Numbered from the stretch's first letter, positions 1 to 8,246 are shown. The stretch: DNA of 64,000 nt from Ga0077555 sp041397775 (GCA_041397775.1 JAWKWB010000004.1:310001-374000); one strand, 5' to 3'. Notes: a model not told the origin generated them from the sequence alone. A program made the numbers and translations.

Positions 1-227
1 TGGCCAGCATCGGGCTCGATGTGGGGCGGCTGATCCGCATCTCGTTCGGGCCGTTCCAGCTGCTCGACCTGCAGCCGGGTGCGGTCGAACTCGTCAAGCG
101 TCGGGTCGTGGTGGAGCAACTCGGCCCCCGCAGTGCCCGTGAACTGGGGCTGGCGGACGACGCGGAGCTGCGGCGCGGCCATGGCCGGGGCGGCGCGACA
201 CCCTCAGACGACGACGAGGCGGCGTGA
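1..227 (+). CDS. 23S rRNA pseudouridine synthase, RluB/RsuA type (C-terminal fragment)
   Basis: Only the last 74 codons are in the window (reading frame begins at base 3). The visible residues GLDVGRLIRISFGPFQL and the following Gln-Leu-Gly segment match the end of the catalytic domain of RsuA/RluB-family enzymes, which convert a single uridine of large-subunit rRNA to pseudouridine. A short acidic, Gly-rich tail ends the protein. Its TGA overlaps the GTG start of rsmD at 224, so two rRNA-modifying genes appear translationally coupled; this pairing is common in alphaproteobacteria. The family is clear, but the exact target base cannot be read from this fragment. Confidence 0.8.
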   Translation, partial: ASIGLDVGRLIRISFGPFQLLDLQPGAVELVKRRVVVEQLGPRSARELGLADDAELRRGHGRGGATPSDDDEAA

Positions 228-798
228 GGATCGTCGCGGGAAAATTCCGCGGGCGCGCACTGGCGACGCCCACGGCGGAGGAACGCGCCCGACATCCGAC
301 CGCGTGCGCGAGGCCGTGTTCAACATCCTGCAACACGGGATGCCGGATCTGGAGATCCAGGGCGCGCGGGTGATCGACCTGTTCGCTGGAACCGGAGCGC
401 TGGGCATCGAGTCGCTGTCGCGCGGTGCGGAATACTGCCTGCTGGTCGAGCAGGAGGCGGAGGCACGCGGCGTGATCCGGCGCAACATCGAGGCCTTCGG
501 GCTCACGGGCGTGACGCGTATCTACCGGCGCGACGCGACGGACATGGGGCCGGCGGGGAACATCCCCCCCTTCGACCTGGCCTTTCTCGATCCGCCCTAT
601 GGCAAGGGACTGGGTGAAAAGGCTCTTGCGTCGCTTGTCGGCGGCGGTTGGCTTGTGCGGGGTGCCGCCATCGTCCTCGAGGAGCGTGCGGGCACGCACG
701 TCGCCTGGCCCGAGGGGATCGACGTGCTCGACGAGCGGACATGGGGCGACACCACGGTCTTCTTCGCGCAGTTCAGCGCCGGGATTGTCGCGGCATGA
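224..798 (+). pseudogene. rsmD: RsmD, 16S rRNA (guanine966-N2)-methyltransferase, interrupted by a one-base frameshift
   Basis: The N-terminus MRIVAGKFRGRALATP starts at GTG 224 in frame 2. The rest of the protein, beginning HGGGTRPTSDRVREAVFN, lies in frame 1 and runs to the TGA at 796-798. The family consensus joins these two pieces directly, so one base (most simply one C in the run near 268-271) is missing. The downstream part keeps the SAM-binding motif VIDLFAGTGALGIES and the catalytic LDPPY motif. RsmD methylates G966 of 16S rRNA on the small subunit. The stop overlaps the ATG of the EamA gene at 795. Unless the base is an assembly error, the start-proximal 15 codons are out of frame and the enzyme would be lost or remade from an internal start. 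Confidence 0.85.
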
Positions 799-1784
799 CG
801 ACGACCGCAGACGACGAGGTGGCAAGGCAGAGCGGCCTCAACGGCTGGGTCGAGGCCGGGCTCTTCTCGCTGGCGCTCGCCGTGCTGAACGTGTCCTACG
901 CGCTCGGGCATCAGATCGGCGCGCATCCCGTGGCCTTCCTCGTCTATGCGATGAACATCGCGGCGCTGACCCTTCTGGTCTTCACGGGGCCGGGACCGCA
1001 CTGGCGTGAGATCGTCCGGCATCCCCTCAGCTTCGTGGTGGGCGGCGGCATCATCGCGATGGAGGCCGTCTACTACATGCTGCTGAAGTTCGTGACACCG
1101 GCGGACGGCAGCATGCTCGTGCGCACGAACGTGCCGGTGGCGGCGCTGCTGGCCGCAGTGTTGCTCGGCCGCCGGCCGCCGCCGCTGGGTGTGCTGGGCA
1201 TCCTGATCGTCACCGGGGGGATCGCCTGGTACGTGCCCGGCATGTCCGAGGCGACGCGTTGGATCGGGGTCGCCCTCGGGCTGGCGTGCGGGACCATCAT
1301 GAGCCTGAGGGCTTTCGCGACGGAATTCCATCCGTGGAACCGCAAGGCGCATGCGATCCTCGACAAGATGCGCGTGACCGGGCTCGTGCTGCTGGTTTCG
1401 TCGACCCTGGCGACATCGCTCGTGGCGGGCTTGATGGCGCTGGTGGCGGCGGACCGGATCGCGAAGCCGGGCTGGTTGCCGGGGCCGGAGCATTTCGCGC
1501 ATTGGCCGACGTTCGTTCTCGCGCTCTTCATGGGCGCGCTGGTGCTGACGGCGATGCAGTACCTTCAGTTCTCCGTCGTGGTGAAAATCCGCGCGGAAAA
1601 CTTCATGGCGACGACCGCGTTCATTCCCCTGGTGACGATACTCGTCCAGTCGGTGGCCGTCGCACTGGGCATTTTGAGCCCCTTGCCGTTCGTGTGGTCG
1701 ATGCTGGCCCCGATGGGCGTCGTCATCGCCGGCGTCCTGATCGCCATCTGGGCCGGCCGGCGCGGACTGCCGGGCAAGAGCTGA
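795..1784 (+). CDS. EamA/DMT-family transporter
   Basis: This 329-residue protein is almost wholly hydrophobic, with about ten predicted membrane helices in two halves of five, the pattern of the drug/metabolite (EamA) superfamily. The first half ends near a PADGSMLVRTNVPVAALLA segment typical of helix 4 in these carriers. The ATG at 795 overlaps the rsmD stop codon, which supports this start over upstream in-frame starts. DMT proteins export amino acids, nucleosides or other small metabolites, but no motif here fixes the substrate. It ends 38 bases from the convergent PP2C gene, with no clear hairpin between them. Confidence 0.75.
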   Translation: MTTTADDEVARQSGLNGWVEAGLFSLALAVLNVSYALGHQIGAHPVAFLVYAMNIAALTLLVFTGPGPHWREIVRHPLSFVVGGGIIAMEAVYYMLLKFVTPADGSMLVRTNVPVAALLAAVLLGRRPPPLGVLGILIVTGGIAWYVPGMSEATRWIGVALGLACGTIMSLRAFATEFHPWNRKAHAILDKMRVTGLVLLVSSTLATSLVAGLMALVAADRIAKPGWLPGPEHFAHWPTFVLALFMGALVLTAMQYLQFSVVVKIRAENFMATTAFIPLVTILVQSVAVALGILSPLPFVWSMLAPMGVVIAGVLIAIWAGRRGLPGKS

Positions 1785-1821
1785 CAGCGGGGCAGCGCGA
1801 GCGGCTTTCACGGCTTTACCG

Positions 1822-2616
1822 TCAGGTCAATCCCGATAACTGGGCACCGACGACGATCAGCGTCGTATTGTCCTGGTGCAGGTCGCCTGCCGCGTCGACA
1901 GCACGCATGAGCGCATCGGCGACGGCGTCCAGGCCGTGGCCGACGTGGGCGGTGATGACGTCCCGGATCTCTTCCTCCTCCAGCGTGAGAAGGCCGTCGC
2001 TGGCCAGCAGGACGATGTCGTCGGCTTCGAGCCTGAGGGGGGCGTCGGAGGCGTCGATGAGGTCGAGTTCCTCGCCCGTGATGGCAGAGCGCAGGTAATG
2101 CCGGCGTGGATCGGCCTTGGCGTCCTGCGCGGACATCTTGCCTTCGGCGACGAGCTGGTCGAGCAGGGGGGAGAGGGAATGGTCGGCGTTGAGGCGGGCG
2201 AGTTGCCTGCGGCGATAGAGAAACAGCGGACTGTCGCCGACGCTGATCCATTCGGCACCGCCGGGGCTGAAATGAACGCCTACGAGCGTGGCCCCCATGC
2301 CGTTCAGATGCGGTGCCTCCTGCACCGTGTCCCTGATGCCGGCGTTGGCGGCGTGCAGCGAACGCCCCAACCGCTGGATCGTGTCGCCCTGTTGCCGGGC
2401 GAGTTCTCCGAGAAATACCGCACACGCCGTCCTGCTGGCGACATCGCCGGCGGCATGGCCTCCCATGCCGTCGGACAGGACGATGACGAGCTTCGTTCCG
2501 GCTGGAGGGGCCTGGCGCGGCGCCATCGGGCCGTCTCCCGGCCAAACGGCTGCGGAATCTTCCTGGTAGCGCCTGGCGCCCTGGCTCGTTCGACTGGTGT
2601 GGCGATACTCGAGCAT
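1822..2616 (-). CDS. PP2C-family protein Ser/Thr phosphatase
   Basis: A 264-residue soluble phosphatase. Metal-binding motifs are in order: RYQED at about residues 16-20, DGMGG at 49-53, a central ASDGL segment and the terminal DNTTLIVV motif near 249. The length is that of a bare PP2C catalytic domain of the Stp/PppA type, which removes phosphate from Ser/Thr kinase substrates using two Mn/Mg ions. The ATG at 2616 overlaps the stop of the upstream FHA gene as ATGA, so the two are translationally coupled. With the FHA proteins and the divergent kinase at 4664 it forms a complete write/erase/read phospho-signalling set. Targets are not evident. Confidence 0.9.
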   Translation of the reverse strand: MLEYRHTSRTSQGARRYQEDSAAVWPGDGPMAPRQAPPAGTKLVIVLSDGMGGHAAGDVASRTACAVFLGELARQQGDTIQRLGRSLHAANAGIRDTVQEAPHLNGMGATLVGVHFSPGGAEWISVGDSPLFLYRRRQLARLNADHSLSPLLDQLVAEGKMSAQDAKADPRRHYLRSAITGEELDLIDASDAPLRLEADDIVLLASDGLLTLEEEEIRDVITAHVGHGLDAVADALMRAVDAAGDLHQDNTTLIVVGAQLSGLT

Positions 2617-3362
2617 CAACCCTTCATCTCTGCCAGCTCCGCCCAGTCGAATTCTTCACCGCAAAACGGCACGAAAACGAGCTGGGTCCGCCCCATCGTG
2701 ATGACGTCCATCGGTGCCAACTCCACGGCGCCGGTGGGCTTCGTCTCGTTCACGGCCACGATATTAGTCTTTGCGAGGTTCGGCACGAGCAAAAATTTGC
2801 GGTCGGCGCTGTCGTAGCGGATGTAGGCCTGTTCCTGATTGGAAATCGTCTCGTCGCCGAAGTCGATGGGAATACGCTGGTTCGACGCGCGGCCGACCGT
2901 GTTGTTGCCCTCGAAGATCGGCCGGAACGCGCCCAGCCCCAAGCCGCCGATGACGACCAGCCAGCCGACGACGGGATCCTGGAAGAATTCGGCGGGCTTG
3001 TTCTTGTTGCGGCCTCTGAGGAGTTGCGTGCGCTGTGGCGACTGCGACGATGTGGCCCGTGCGGTTACCTTGCGGGAGGCGGGTTCCGAAAGGTCACCCA
3101 GGGCCAGTGCCAGCCGCTCGGCACGGCCCTTGTCGCTGCCGCGCGCCTCACGCGCGGCCTCGGCCGCCGAAACGGCCCGATCGTCGCGCGTCGGCGCGAC
3201 CGGCTCCACGGCGGCGGGAAGCGGCGGGGGGGCGGCGGACTGATCGGCCGCGTCACTTCGGGAAGGCACGTCGGCTGCGGCAAGCGCATCCCTGAGCGAG
3301 CCGACCATGCGGTGTTCGACGGGGAGCGCGTTGGCGCGATCGGTATTGCTGGGCGAGGTCAT
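2616..3362 (-). CDS. FHA-domain protein with Pro/Ala-rich N-terminus and one membrane segment
   Basis: 248 residues. The first ~130 are low-complexity (Ala, Pro, Arg, Asp). A hydrophobic stretch, VVGWLVVIGGLGLGAF, follows. The C-terminal ~95 residues form an FHA fold, recognisable from NTVGRASNQRIPIDFGDETIS through the terminal MGRTQLVFVPF strand. FHA domains bind phosphothreonine. Here the first-loop Gly-Arg is present, but the usual Ser-Arg...His loop reads SNQEQA, so the binding residues are altered. The gene lies 61 bases after a second FHA gene and overlaps the phosphatase by four bases, so all three are probably one operon. It may be a scaffold or an adaptor phosphorylated by the nearby kinase. 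Confidence 0.8.
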   Translation of the reverse strand: MTSPSNTDRANALPVEHRMVGSLRDALAAADVPSRSDAADQSAAPPPLPAAVEPVAPTRDDRAVSAAEAAREARGSDKGRAERLALALGDLSEPASRKVTARATSSQSPQRTQLLRGRNKNKPAEFFQDPVVGWLVVIGGLGLGAFRPIFEGNNTVGRASNQRIPIDFGDETISNQEQAYIRYDSADRKFLLVPNLAKTNIVAVNETKPTGAVELAPMDVITMGRTQLVFVPFCGEEFDWAELAEMKG

Positions 3363-3423
3363 GACTTGCCTCCTCCTTCGGTTGGTTTCGACGATACGCG
3401 CTGAACGATCTGCAGACTTCGGC

Positions 3424-4125
3424 TCAGGCCGTCGTCGTGTCGGGGACTTCGGCCTGCAGGCGAGATGCGGCGGCGGGACGGCGCTTGAAGGACAGCCGGG
3501 CCTTGCCCAGCTCGATTACGTCGTCGTTGCGCAGGGGGGCGGAAATGGGACGCTTGCCGTTGACCTTGACGCCGTCGTCGGGACTGTCCGCGCCACCGCT
3601 GATATCGAAGATGACGAAGTCCCCGTTCTGGGAACGGCGGATCACCGCATGGAAGGGCGCGACGCCACCGTGCTGGAGCACGACGTCGTTGTCGGCGTCG
3701 CTGCCGATACGGACGATTTCGCGCGTGATCGTATGCGCGACGTGGGTGCTGGAGCCGATGACCTCCAGCCAGGCGCGTGCGGACGGGCGCGTGCGATAGG
3801 CGTCGCTCGCGGTCGGCATGGGCTCGATGAGGGCGGCGGCATAGAGTTCCTGCAGGCGCCGGCGGCGTCGCAGCCAGCGGCCGAGCATCAACACGCAGCC
3901 GATGGCAAGCATCAGCGTCGCGGCGCCGAGCGCCAGCATGATCTCCGGTGCCCGCGCATAGGCGAAGGCGGCCAGTTCGCGCACGTTCGCGACGATGCCG
4001 GTCAATTCATTGGCGCCGGGCAGAGGAAGGACCGTGGCCACGCTGTCGCCGCGCCACCAGACGACGCCGGCCGCCGCCAGGGCCGTGAGCGCCGTGACCG
4101 TTCGTGCAGTTGTGAGCCATCGCAT
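3424..4125 (-). CDS. Membrane-anchored FHA-domain protein
   Basis: 233 residues. A hydrophobic segment near the N-terminus (about 9-24) and a second at about 64-83 (IMLALGAATLMLAIGCVLML), followed by the basic run RWLRRRRRL, suggest two membrane passes with the rest in the cytoplasm. Residues ~125-220 resemble an FHA domain: TREIVRIGSDADNDVVLQ, then VAPFHAVIRR and DGVKVNGKRP. The canonical Gly-Arg is Gly-Ser here and the Ser-Arg pair before the conserved His is missing, so phosphopeptide binding may be weak or different. It is the first gene of the FHA-FHA-phosphatase operon and is divergent from the kinase across a repeat-rich spacer. Confidence 0.75.
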   Translation of the reverse strand: MRWLTTARTVTALTALAAAGVVWWRGDSVATVLPLPGANELTGIVANVRELAAFAYARAPEIMLALGAATLMLAIGCVLMLGRWLRRRRRLQELYAAALIEPMPTASDAYRTRPSARAWLEVIGSSTHVAHTITREIVRIGSDADNDVVLQHGGVAPFHAVIRRSQNGDFVIFDISGGADSPDDGVKVNGKRPISAPLRNDDVIELGKARLSFKRRPAAASRLQAEVPDTTTA

Positions 4126-4394
4126 GGAGCGAATCGAGTCCTCTGATTCCGTAGATCAATGTCGTGCTGCATCGGGGCGAGATCATGGCCCGATGGCGAC
4201 GTCTTTTCGGCGCGTGTATACAATGGCGTAGAATCGCAAATGGCCGGGGCAGATGGCCCGCCGGCGATGCCCCATTCTTCCGCCACATTGGTGACCGCTG
4301 ATGCCGCAAAGGAATCGTGCGAGAACAAGCTGCTGTCGCGGATGTCGTGCCTATGCGCGCGAAGATTGTCGTGGCGAGCGGAAACATTGGTCTA
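4126..4394. other. Intergenic leader of the FHA operon
   Basis: No convincing gene is visible in this part of the 538-base spacer between the divergent FHA operon and the kinase gene. A TATACA box at 4216-4221 is on the + strand, and its complement TGTATA could be part of a promoter for the leftward FHA gene starting at 4125, but no good partner hexamer at 16-18 bases was found. The rest is ordinary GC-rich sequence until the palindromic repeats begin at 4395. Confidence 0.3.
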
Positions 4395-4465
4395 GTGTTC
4401 CGGCTCCGACACTTGGTTCCCCGTGCGTCATACTCTGGACCAAGTGTCGGAGCCAGAAGGAACAC
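4395..4465. repeat. Imperfect palindrome, copy 1
   Basis: The inner arms 4402-4417 and 4439-4454 are perfectly complementary over 16 bases around a 21-base loop. The outer arms 4395-4401 and 4459-4465 pair over 7 bases, with a 4-base bulge (AGAA, 4455-4458) on the right side only. Its architecture matches that of the palindrome at 4482-4560 taken in the opposite orientation. It is not a terminator (no T-run) and encodes no visible protein. Confidence 0.8.
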
Positions 4466-4481
4466 CAGCAACACTATGATT

Positions 4482-4560
4482 CTAGTGTAGCTTTTGCATT
4501 TGACGTTTGGTCATGGTTCCAGCCGCGAGTGGGTACCAAACGTCAGATGCGCTACACTAG
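4482..4560. repeat. Imperfect palindrome, copy 2 (inverted relative to copy 1)
   Basis: The outer arms CTAGTGTAGC (4482-4491) and GCTACACTAG (4551-4560) are perfect. A 4-base bulge (TTTT) follows on the left, then GCAT/ATGC pairing, one mismatch, and a perfect 11-base inner arm (4501-4511 with 4535-4545) around a 23-base loop. Read on the - strand it starts CTAGTGT, like copy 1, and reaches TTGGT at the loop at the same distance. Base differences between the copies in the stem are largely paired, so folding is preserved. Confidence 0.8.
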
Positions 4561-4571
4561 TGTGGCGTTAT

Positions 4572-4633
4572 AATTGGAAGTCTGCTCGACGAGCCAGCGG
4601 CAAGACAAGGAGCGGACTTCCAATTCGCCACAC
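4572..4633 (+). repeat. REP-like intergenic palindrome, copy A
   Basis: The arms 4572-4587 and 4610-4625 form a 16-base stem with one mismatch around a 22-base loop that contains GACGAGCCAGCGGCAAGAC. The same sequence, loop included, recurs at 12236-12294 in the def-fmt spacer, and the flank TCGCCACAC is also shared. The copy ends about 30 bases before the kinase start codon, so it lies in the 5' leader of that gene's mRNA if transcription begins further upstream. Confidence 0.85.
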
Positions 4634-4663
4634 GCGAGAGCAGGGAAGAACGAAGCCGGACCG

Positions 4664-7057
4664 ATGACGAACCTCGTCGCGTTGCCCGTAGGCACCGAGC
4701 TGGTTGGCGATTTTCGCATCGAGCGGGTCCTCGGTGCGGGCGGGTTCGGTATTACCTATCTGGCACTCGAGACGGCGTTGGCCCGGCAGGTCACGATCAA
4801 GGAGTATTTCCCCGTCGATTTCGCCGCCCGTGCTGCGTCGGAGCAGGTTTGCCCGCGTTCGCAGGGCTCGGAGGCGGACTATGCGTGGGGGCTCGACCGG
4901 TTTCTCGACGAAGCCAAGACGCTGGCCAAGTTCAATCACCCCAATATCGTGCGCGTGTATCGCTATTTCCGCGATCGCAACACGGGCTACATCGTGCTGC
5001 ATTTCGAGGAAGGCAAGAGCTTCAAGGACTGGCTGAAGGCGTTGGGCCGGACGCCGCGCCAGCAGGAGATCGACGCCATCCTGGTGCCGCTGCTGGACGC
5101 ACTGGAGGTCATCCACAGCGCGGACTTCCTGCATCGCGACATCGCGCCCGACAACATCATCATCCGTACGGACGGGACGCCGGTCCTGATCGATTTCGGC
5201 TCGGCGCGCGGCGACATCGCCAAGCAGACCAAGACACTCTCGGCGCTGGTCAAGCCCGGCTACAGCCCGTTCGAGCAATACGCAACGACGAGCAGCAAGC
5301 AAGGGCCGTGGACGGACATCTATTCGCTGGCAGCGACGCTCTATGTGGCCGTGACGGGGACGCGGCCGCAGGATGCTCCCTCGCGCATGGTGGCCGACGA
5401 GCTGGTGCCCGTTCGCGATGCGGCGCGCGCCTCCTACCGTCCGGGCTTCCTGGCGGCGCTCGACCGCGCCTTGGCCATCGACATGAACGCGCGACCGCGG
5501 TCCATTCTCGAATGGCGGGCGCAACTGCTCGATCCGGCAAGGCCGGCACGAGGCGGCGCGCGCAAGGCGGCACGCACGGACCCGCCCGCAGGCGATGCCG
5601 CCGGCAAGCGCCGCGCGACGCCGACGGATCCGCCCAAGCGTGCAGCGACTGCGGTGGCCGCGGCGGCAAGTGGACATGGTGTGGCAGCCGCGGCAGCCAG
5701 CGATGTGGCGGCGCCTTCCGGGCCAGGGCTGATCGGGTCCTTCCTCGAGGGGTGGCGGGAGGGTGGCGTGCCAGCGCCGCCCGCCAAGTCCGCACCCAAG
5801 GCGGAGGCCAAGGGGGAGGCGGCAAGCCCGCCGCCGGCAGCGCGTGCCGGCGATGCCAAGCCCGCCAAGAAGGCTTCCCCGGAGAAGCCACGCGGGGGCA
5901 AGGCGACGACCGGGCCGCCAGCCCCGGCGCCCGTCGGACGTGCGGCAGTGCCAGCCGTGGTCGCCGCACGACGGCCGGCGGCGGCAGAGCCGGCCGGCAA
6001 GCAGCGTTCCGCCACGGGAGCCCGGCGCTGGCGCTGGCGTTCGCTCGTCGTGAAGCTGCTGATCGGGGTCGGCGTTGCCGGCGTCGCCGTCGCGCTGCAG
6101 GACCAGATCCCTGGTGCTCATCGCCAGAATCTGGCGGCCATACTCGGCCAGGGCGGAGATGCGGGCGAGGTCAAGCAGATCGCGGGCCACGCCGGCGGGC
6201 TGCGGGCGATTGCGTTCGCGGGGGATGGTGCGACCATCGTCACCGCAGGCGACGATGCGACCTTGAAAGTCTGGCGTGACGCCGACGGGACGCTGGTGCG
6301 GTCGATAGCGCTGGATCATGGCGCGCCGACGGCCATGGCGCTGCATGGCGGGCGCGCAGCAACGGCGCATCGCGACGGCACCGTGGTCGTCTGGGACTGG
6401 CAGGCGGGCACCGCGGTTGCAACATTCCGGCGCAACGAGGCCAGTGTCTGGGCCGTGGCGTTCCTCGGGGACGGCGATACGGTCGCGGCCACGGCGCACG
6501 ATTGGGTCGTCAGCGTCTGGAAGGTGGCGACGCCCGACGTGCCGGCCATGACCCTGCGTGGGCATGGCAGTGCGGTGCAGGCGGTGGCTTATGCGCCTGT
6601 GCCGGCATTGATCGCGACGGCGGGGGCCGACAAATCGATACGGATCTGGCGCAAGGAGGACGGTAGCCTCGTGCGCAGCTTCAGGGCGCATGCCGATTTC
6701 GTGACGGCCCTGGCGTTCGACGACGAGGGCAAACTGCTGGCCTCCGGCAGTCTCGACGGGCGGGTCAAGGTCTGGTCGGCGTCGGGTGAGACGCTGCACT
6801 ATGATTTCGGCGGGCACACGGGCCGGGTGGCCGCGTTGTCGTTTGGAACGGATGGTGGGATGCTCGCCTCCGCCAGCGAAGATGGCAGCCTGCGCCTGTG
6901 GAACGCCCGCGGCGGGAAGGCCGTGCGCACGATCAAACCGCATGCCGGGGGACTTGCCGCAGTCGTCTTCGGGCGGGACGGGCAACGCATCGCGGCGGGC
7001 GGCGCCGATGGACGGGTCCGGATCTACAGCGTGGGCGTCGCGAAGCCCGGCACATGA
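4664..7057 (+). CDS. Ser/Thr protein kinase with transmembrane helix and C-terminal WD40 propeller
   Basis: 797 residues in three parts. Residues ~16-285 are a eukaryotic-type kinase: glycine loop GAGGFG (24-29), a TIKEYFP Lys motif, HRDIAPDN (157 onward) and DFG (177-179), so it should be active. Residues ~290-455 are a Pro/Ala/Lys-rich linker. One hydrophobic helix lies at ~461-477 after a basic stretch, which places the kinase in the cytoplasm and the C-terminus outside. Residues ~503-795 contain about seven WD40 blades, each ending in a VWR/VWD/IWR-like motif, probably a sensor or docking propeller. The ATG at 4664 was chosen because the kinase fold begins right after it. The divergent FHA and PP2C genes are likely partners. 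Confidence 0.9.
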   Translation: MTNLVALPVGTELVGDFRIERVLGAGGFGITYLALETALARQVTIKEYFPVDFAARAASEQVCPRSQGSEADYAWGLDRFLDEAKTLAKFNHPNIVRVYRYFRDRNTGYIVLHFEEGKSFKDWLKALGRTPRQQEIDAILVPLLDALEVIHSADFLHRDIAPDNIIIRTDGTPVLIDFGSARGDIAKQTKTLSALVKPGYSPFEQYATTSSKQGPWTDIYSLAATLYVAVTGTRPQDAPSRMVADELVPVRDAARASYRPGFLAALDRALAIDMNARPRSILEWRAQLLDPARPARGGARKAARTDPPAGDAAGKRRATPTDPPKRAATAVAAAASGHGVAAAAASDVAAPSGPGLIGSFLEGWREGGVPAPPAKSAPKAEAKGEAASPPPAARAGDAKPAKKASPEKPRGGKATTGPPAPAPVGRAAVPAVVAARRPAAAEPAGKQRSATGARRWRWRSLVVKLLIGVGVAGVAVALQDQIPGAHRQNLAAILGQGGDAGEVKQIAGHAGGLRAIAFAGDGATIVTAGDDATLKVWRDADGTLVRSIALDHGAPTAMALHGGRAATAHRDGTVVVWDWQAGTAVATFRRNEASVWAVAFLGDGDTVAATAHDWVVSVWKVATPDVPAMTLRGHGSAVQAVAYAPVPALIATAGADKSIRIWRKEDGSLVRSFRAHADFVTALAFDDEGKLLASGSLDGRVKVWSASGETLHYDFGGHTGRVAALSFGTDGGMLASASEDGSLRLWNARGGKAVRTIKPHAGGLAAVVFGRDGQRIAAGGADGRVRIYSVGVAKPGT

Positions 7058-7144
7058 CCGGGTGCCCCGCGCGGGAATTGCGTCGGGGCCGATATTCGCT
7101 ACTGTCCGCCCCAGTCAGAGCCAATCAATTCGGGAGACGAACCG

Positions 7145-8083
7145 ATGCCGACAGTCGGCCTCATCGGCGTGGGCCTCATCGGCCGTGCGTGGGCGAACGT
7201 ATTCAGCCGTGCGGGATGGGACGTGAAGTGCTGGGACGCCAACCCCGACGCGAACGCCAATGCCCAGCGTCTGGTGACGGAAAGCCTCGACGCCCTCGCG
7301 CAACACGGCCTCGTCAAGGACCCCGCGGCCGCCGCCAAGCGCGTTTCGGTGGTGGCGACGCTCGAGGAGGCCGTCGCCGGGGTCGATCTCGTGCAGGAAT
7401 CGGGGCCCGAGACGATCGAGGCCAAGATCGCGATCTGGAAGCAGCTCGACGTGGCGGCGCCGCCGGAGGCGATCGTCGTCTCCTCGTCGTCGGCCATCAA
7501 GGCGTCGCGCTTCACCGAGGACCTGAAGACGCGCGCGCGCTGCCTGATCGCCCATCCCGTCAACCCGCCGCATCTGGTGCCGGTGGTCGAGCTGTCGCCT
7601 GCGCCCTGGACGTCGCCCGAGGTCGTGAAGCGGGCGCGTGCGATGTACGAGAGCGTGGGGCAGGTGCCCATGGAGCTGAAGAAGGAGATCGACGGCTTCA
7701 TCCTCAATCGCATGCAGGCCGTGCTGCTCGCCGAAGCCTTCCGTCTGGTTGCGGAGGGATACTGCTCGGCGGAGGACCTGGACAAGACGATCGCGCACGG
7801 CCTGGGGCTGCGCTGGAGCTTCATGGGGCCGTTCGAGACCATCGAGATGAACGCGCCGGGCGGCATCCCCGACTATTGCGCGCGCTTCGGGGGCGCGTGG
7901 GCGGAACTGGTGAAGCGGCCCTATCAGCCGGATGTGCTGGGACCCGAAAACGTGGCCCGGGTCATGGAGAGCTGGGGCGCCTCGCCGAGCGCCGAGGAGA
8001 TCGCCAGGAAGAGCCGCTGGCGGGACGAGCGGCTGGCTGCGCTCGCGGCGTTCAAGAAGGCGCAGCAGGCGTATCAGAAATGA
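7145..8083 (+). CDS. 3-hydroxyacyl-CoA dehydrogenase family protein (carnitine/L-gulonate dehydrogenase-like)
   Basis: 312 residues. The N-terminal Rossmann motif GVGLIG (residues 8-13) binds NAD, and AHPVNPPHLVPVVE with downstream GFILNRMQ are family signatures of 3-hydroxyacyl-CoA dehydrogenases. The short length and the HPVNPPH motif fit the lambda-crystallin/L-gulonate 3-dehydrogenase and L-carnitine 3-dehydrogenase branch, which oxidise a free 3-hydroxy acid rather than a CoA ester. The next gene encodes a beta-keto acid cleavage enzyme, the partner that would consume the 3-keto acid produced. The start at 7145 has GGGAGA upstream. The substrate is inferred from context only. Confidence 0.8.
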   Translation: MPTVGLIGVGLIGRAWANVFSRAGWDVKCWDANPDANANAQRLVTESLDALAQHGLVKDPAAAAKRVSVVATLEEAVAGVDLVQESGPETIEAKIAIWKQLDVAAPPEAIVVSSSSAIKASRFTEDLKTRARCLIAHPVNPPHLVPVVELSPAPWTSPEVVKRARAMYESVGQVPMELKKEIDGFILNRMQAVLLAEAFRLVAEGYCSAEDLDKTIAHGLGLRWSFMGPFETIEMNAPGGIPDYCARFGGAWAELVKRPYQPDVLGPENVARVMESWGASPSAEEIARKSRWRDERLAALAAFKKAQQAYQK

Positions 8084-8095
8084 GTGGCCCCGGCC

Positions 8096-8119
8096 GGCGT
8101 CCGATGGAGCCCGGACGCC
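8096..8119 (+). terminator. Hairpin after the dehydrogenase gene
   Basis: GGCGTCCG and CGGACGCC form an 8-base perfect stem around an 8-base loop, 12 bases after the stop. There is no T-run, so it may be an attenuating or mRNA-stabilising hairpin rather than a full terminator before the BKACE gene. Confidence 0.3.
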
Positions 8120-8246
8120 GACGCTGATTCCCCCGCGCCGGCAGCGGCAAATGCGAGACTGTCAGGGCGGGGAGCCCCCTGTTATTGTGGATAGCCGACA
8201 CGTAGCAACTGCGGTCGCGCCGACCAGAAAATTCGAGGAGCGCCTG

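Noticed and set aside
4395..4560. Integron attC sites
   Set aside because: The one-sided bulges resemble attC, but the GTTRRRY and RYYYAAC boxes are not at the ends and no integrase or cassette genes are near.
1822..7057. Type VI secretion regulatory cluster
   Set aside because: Kinase, phosphatase and FHA genes fit, but no Tss, Hcp, VgrG or ClpV gene occurs in the 64 kb.
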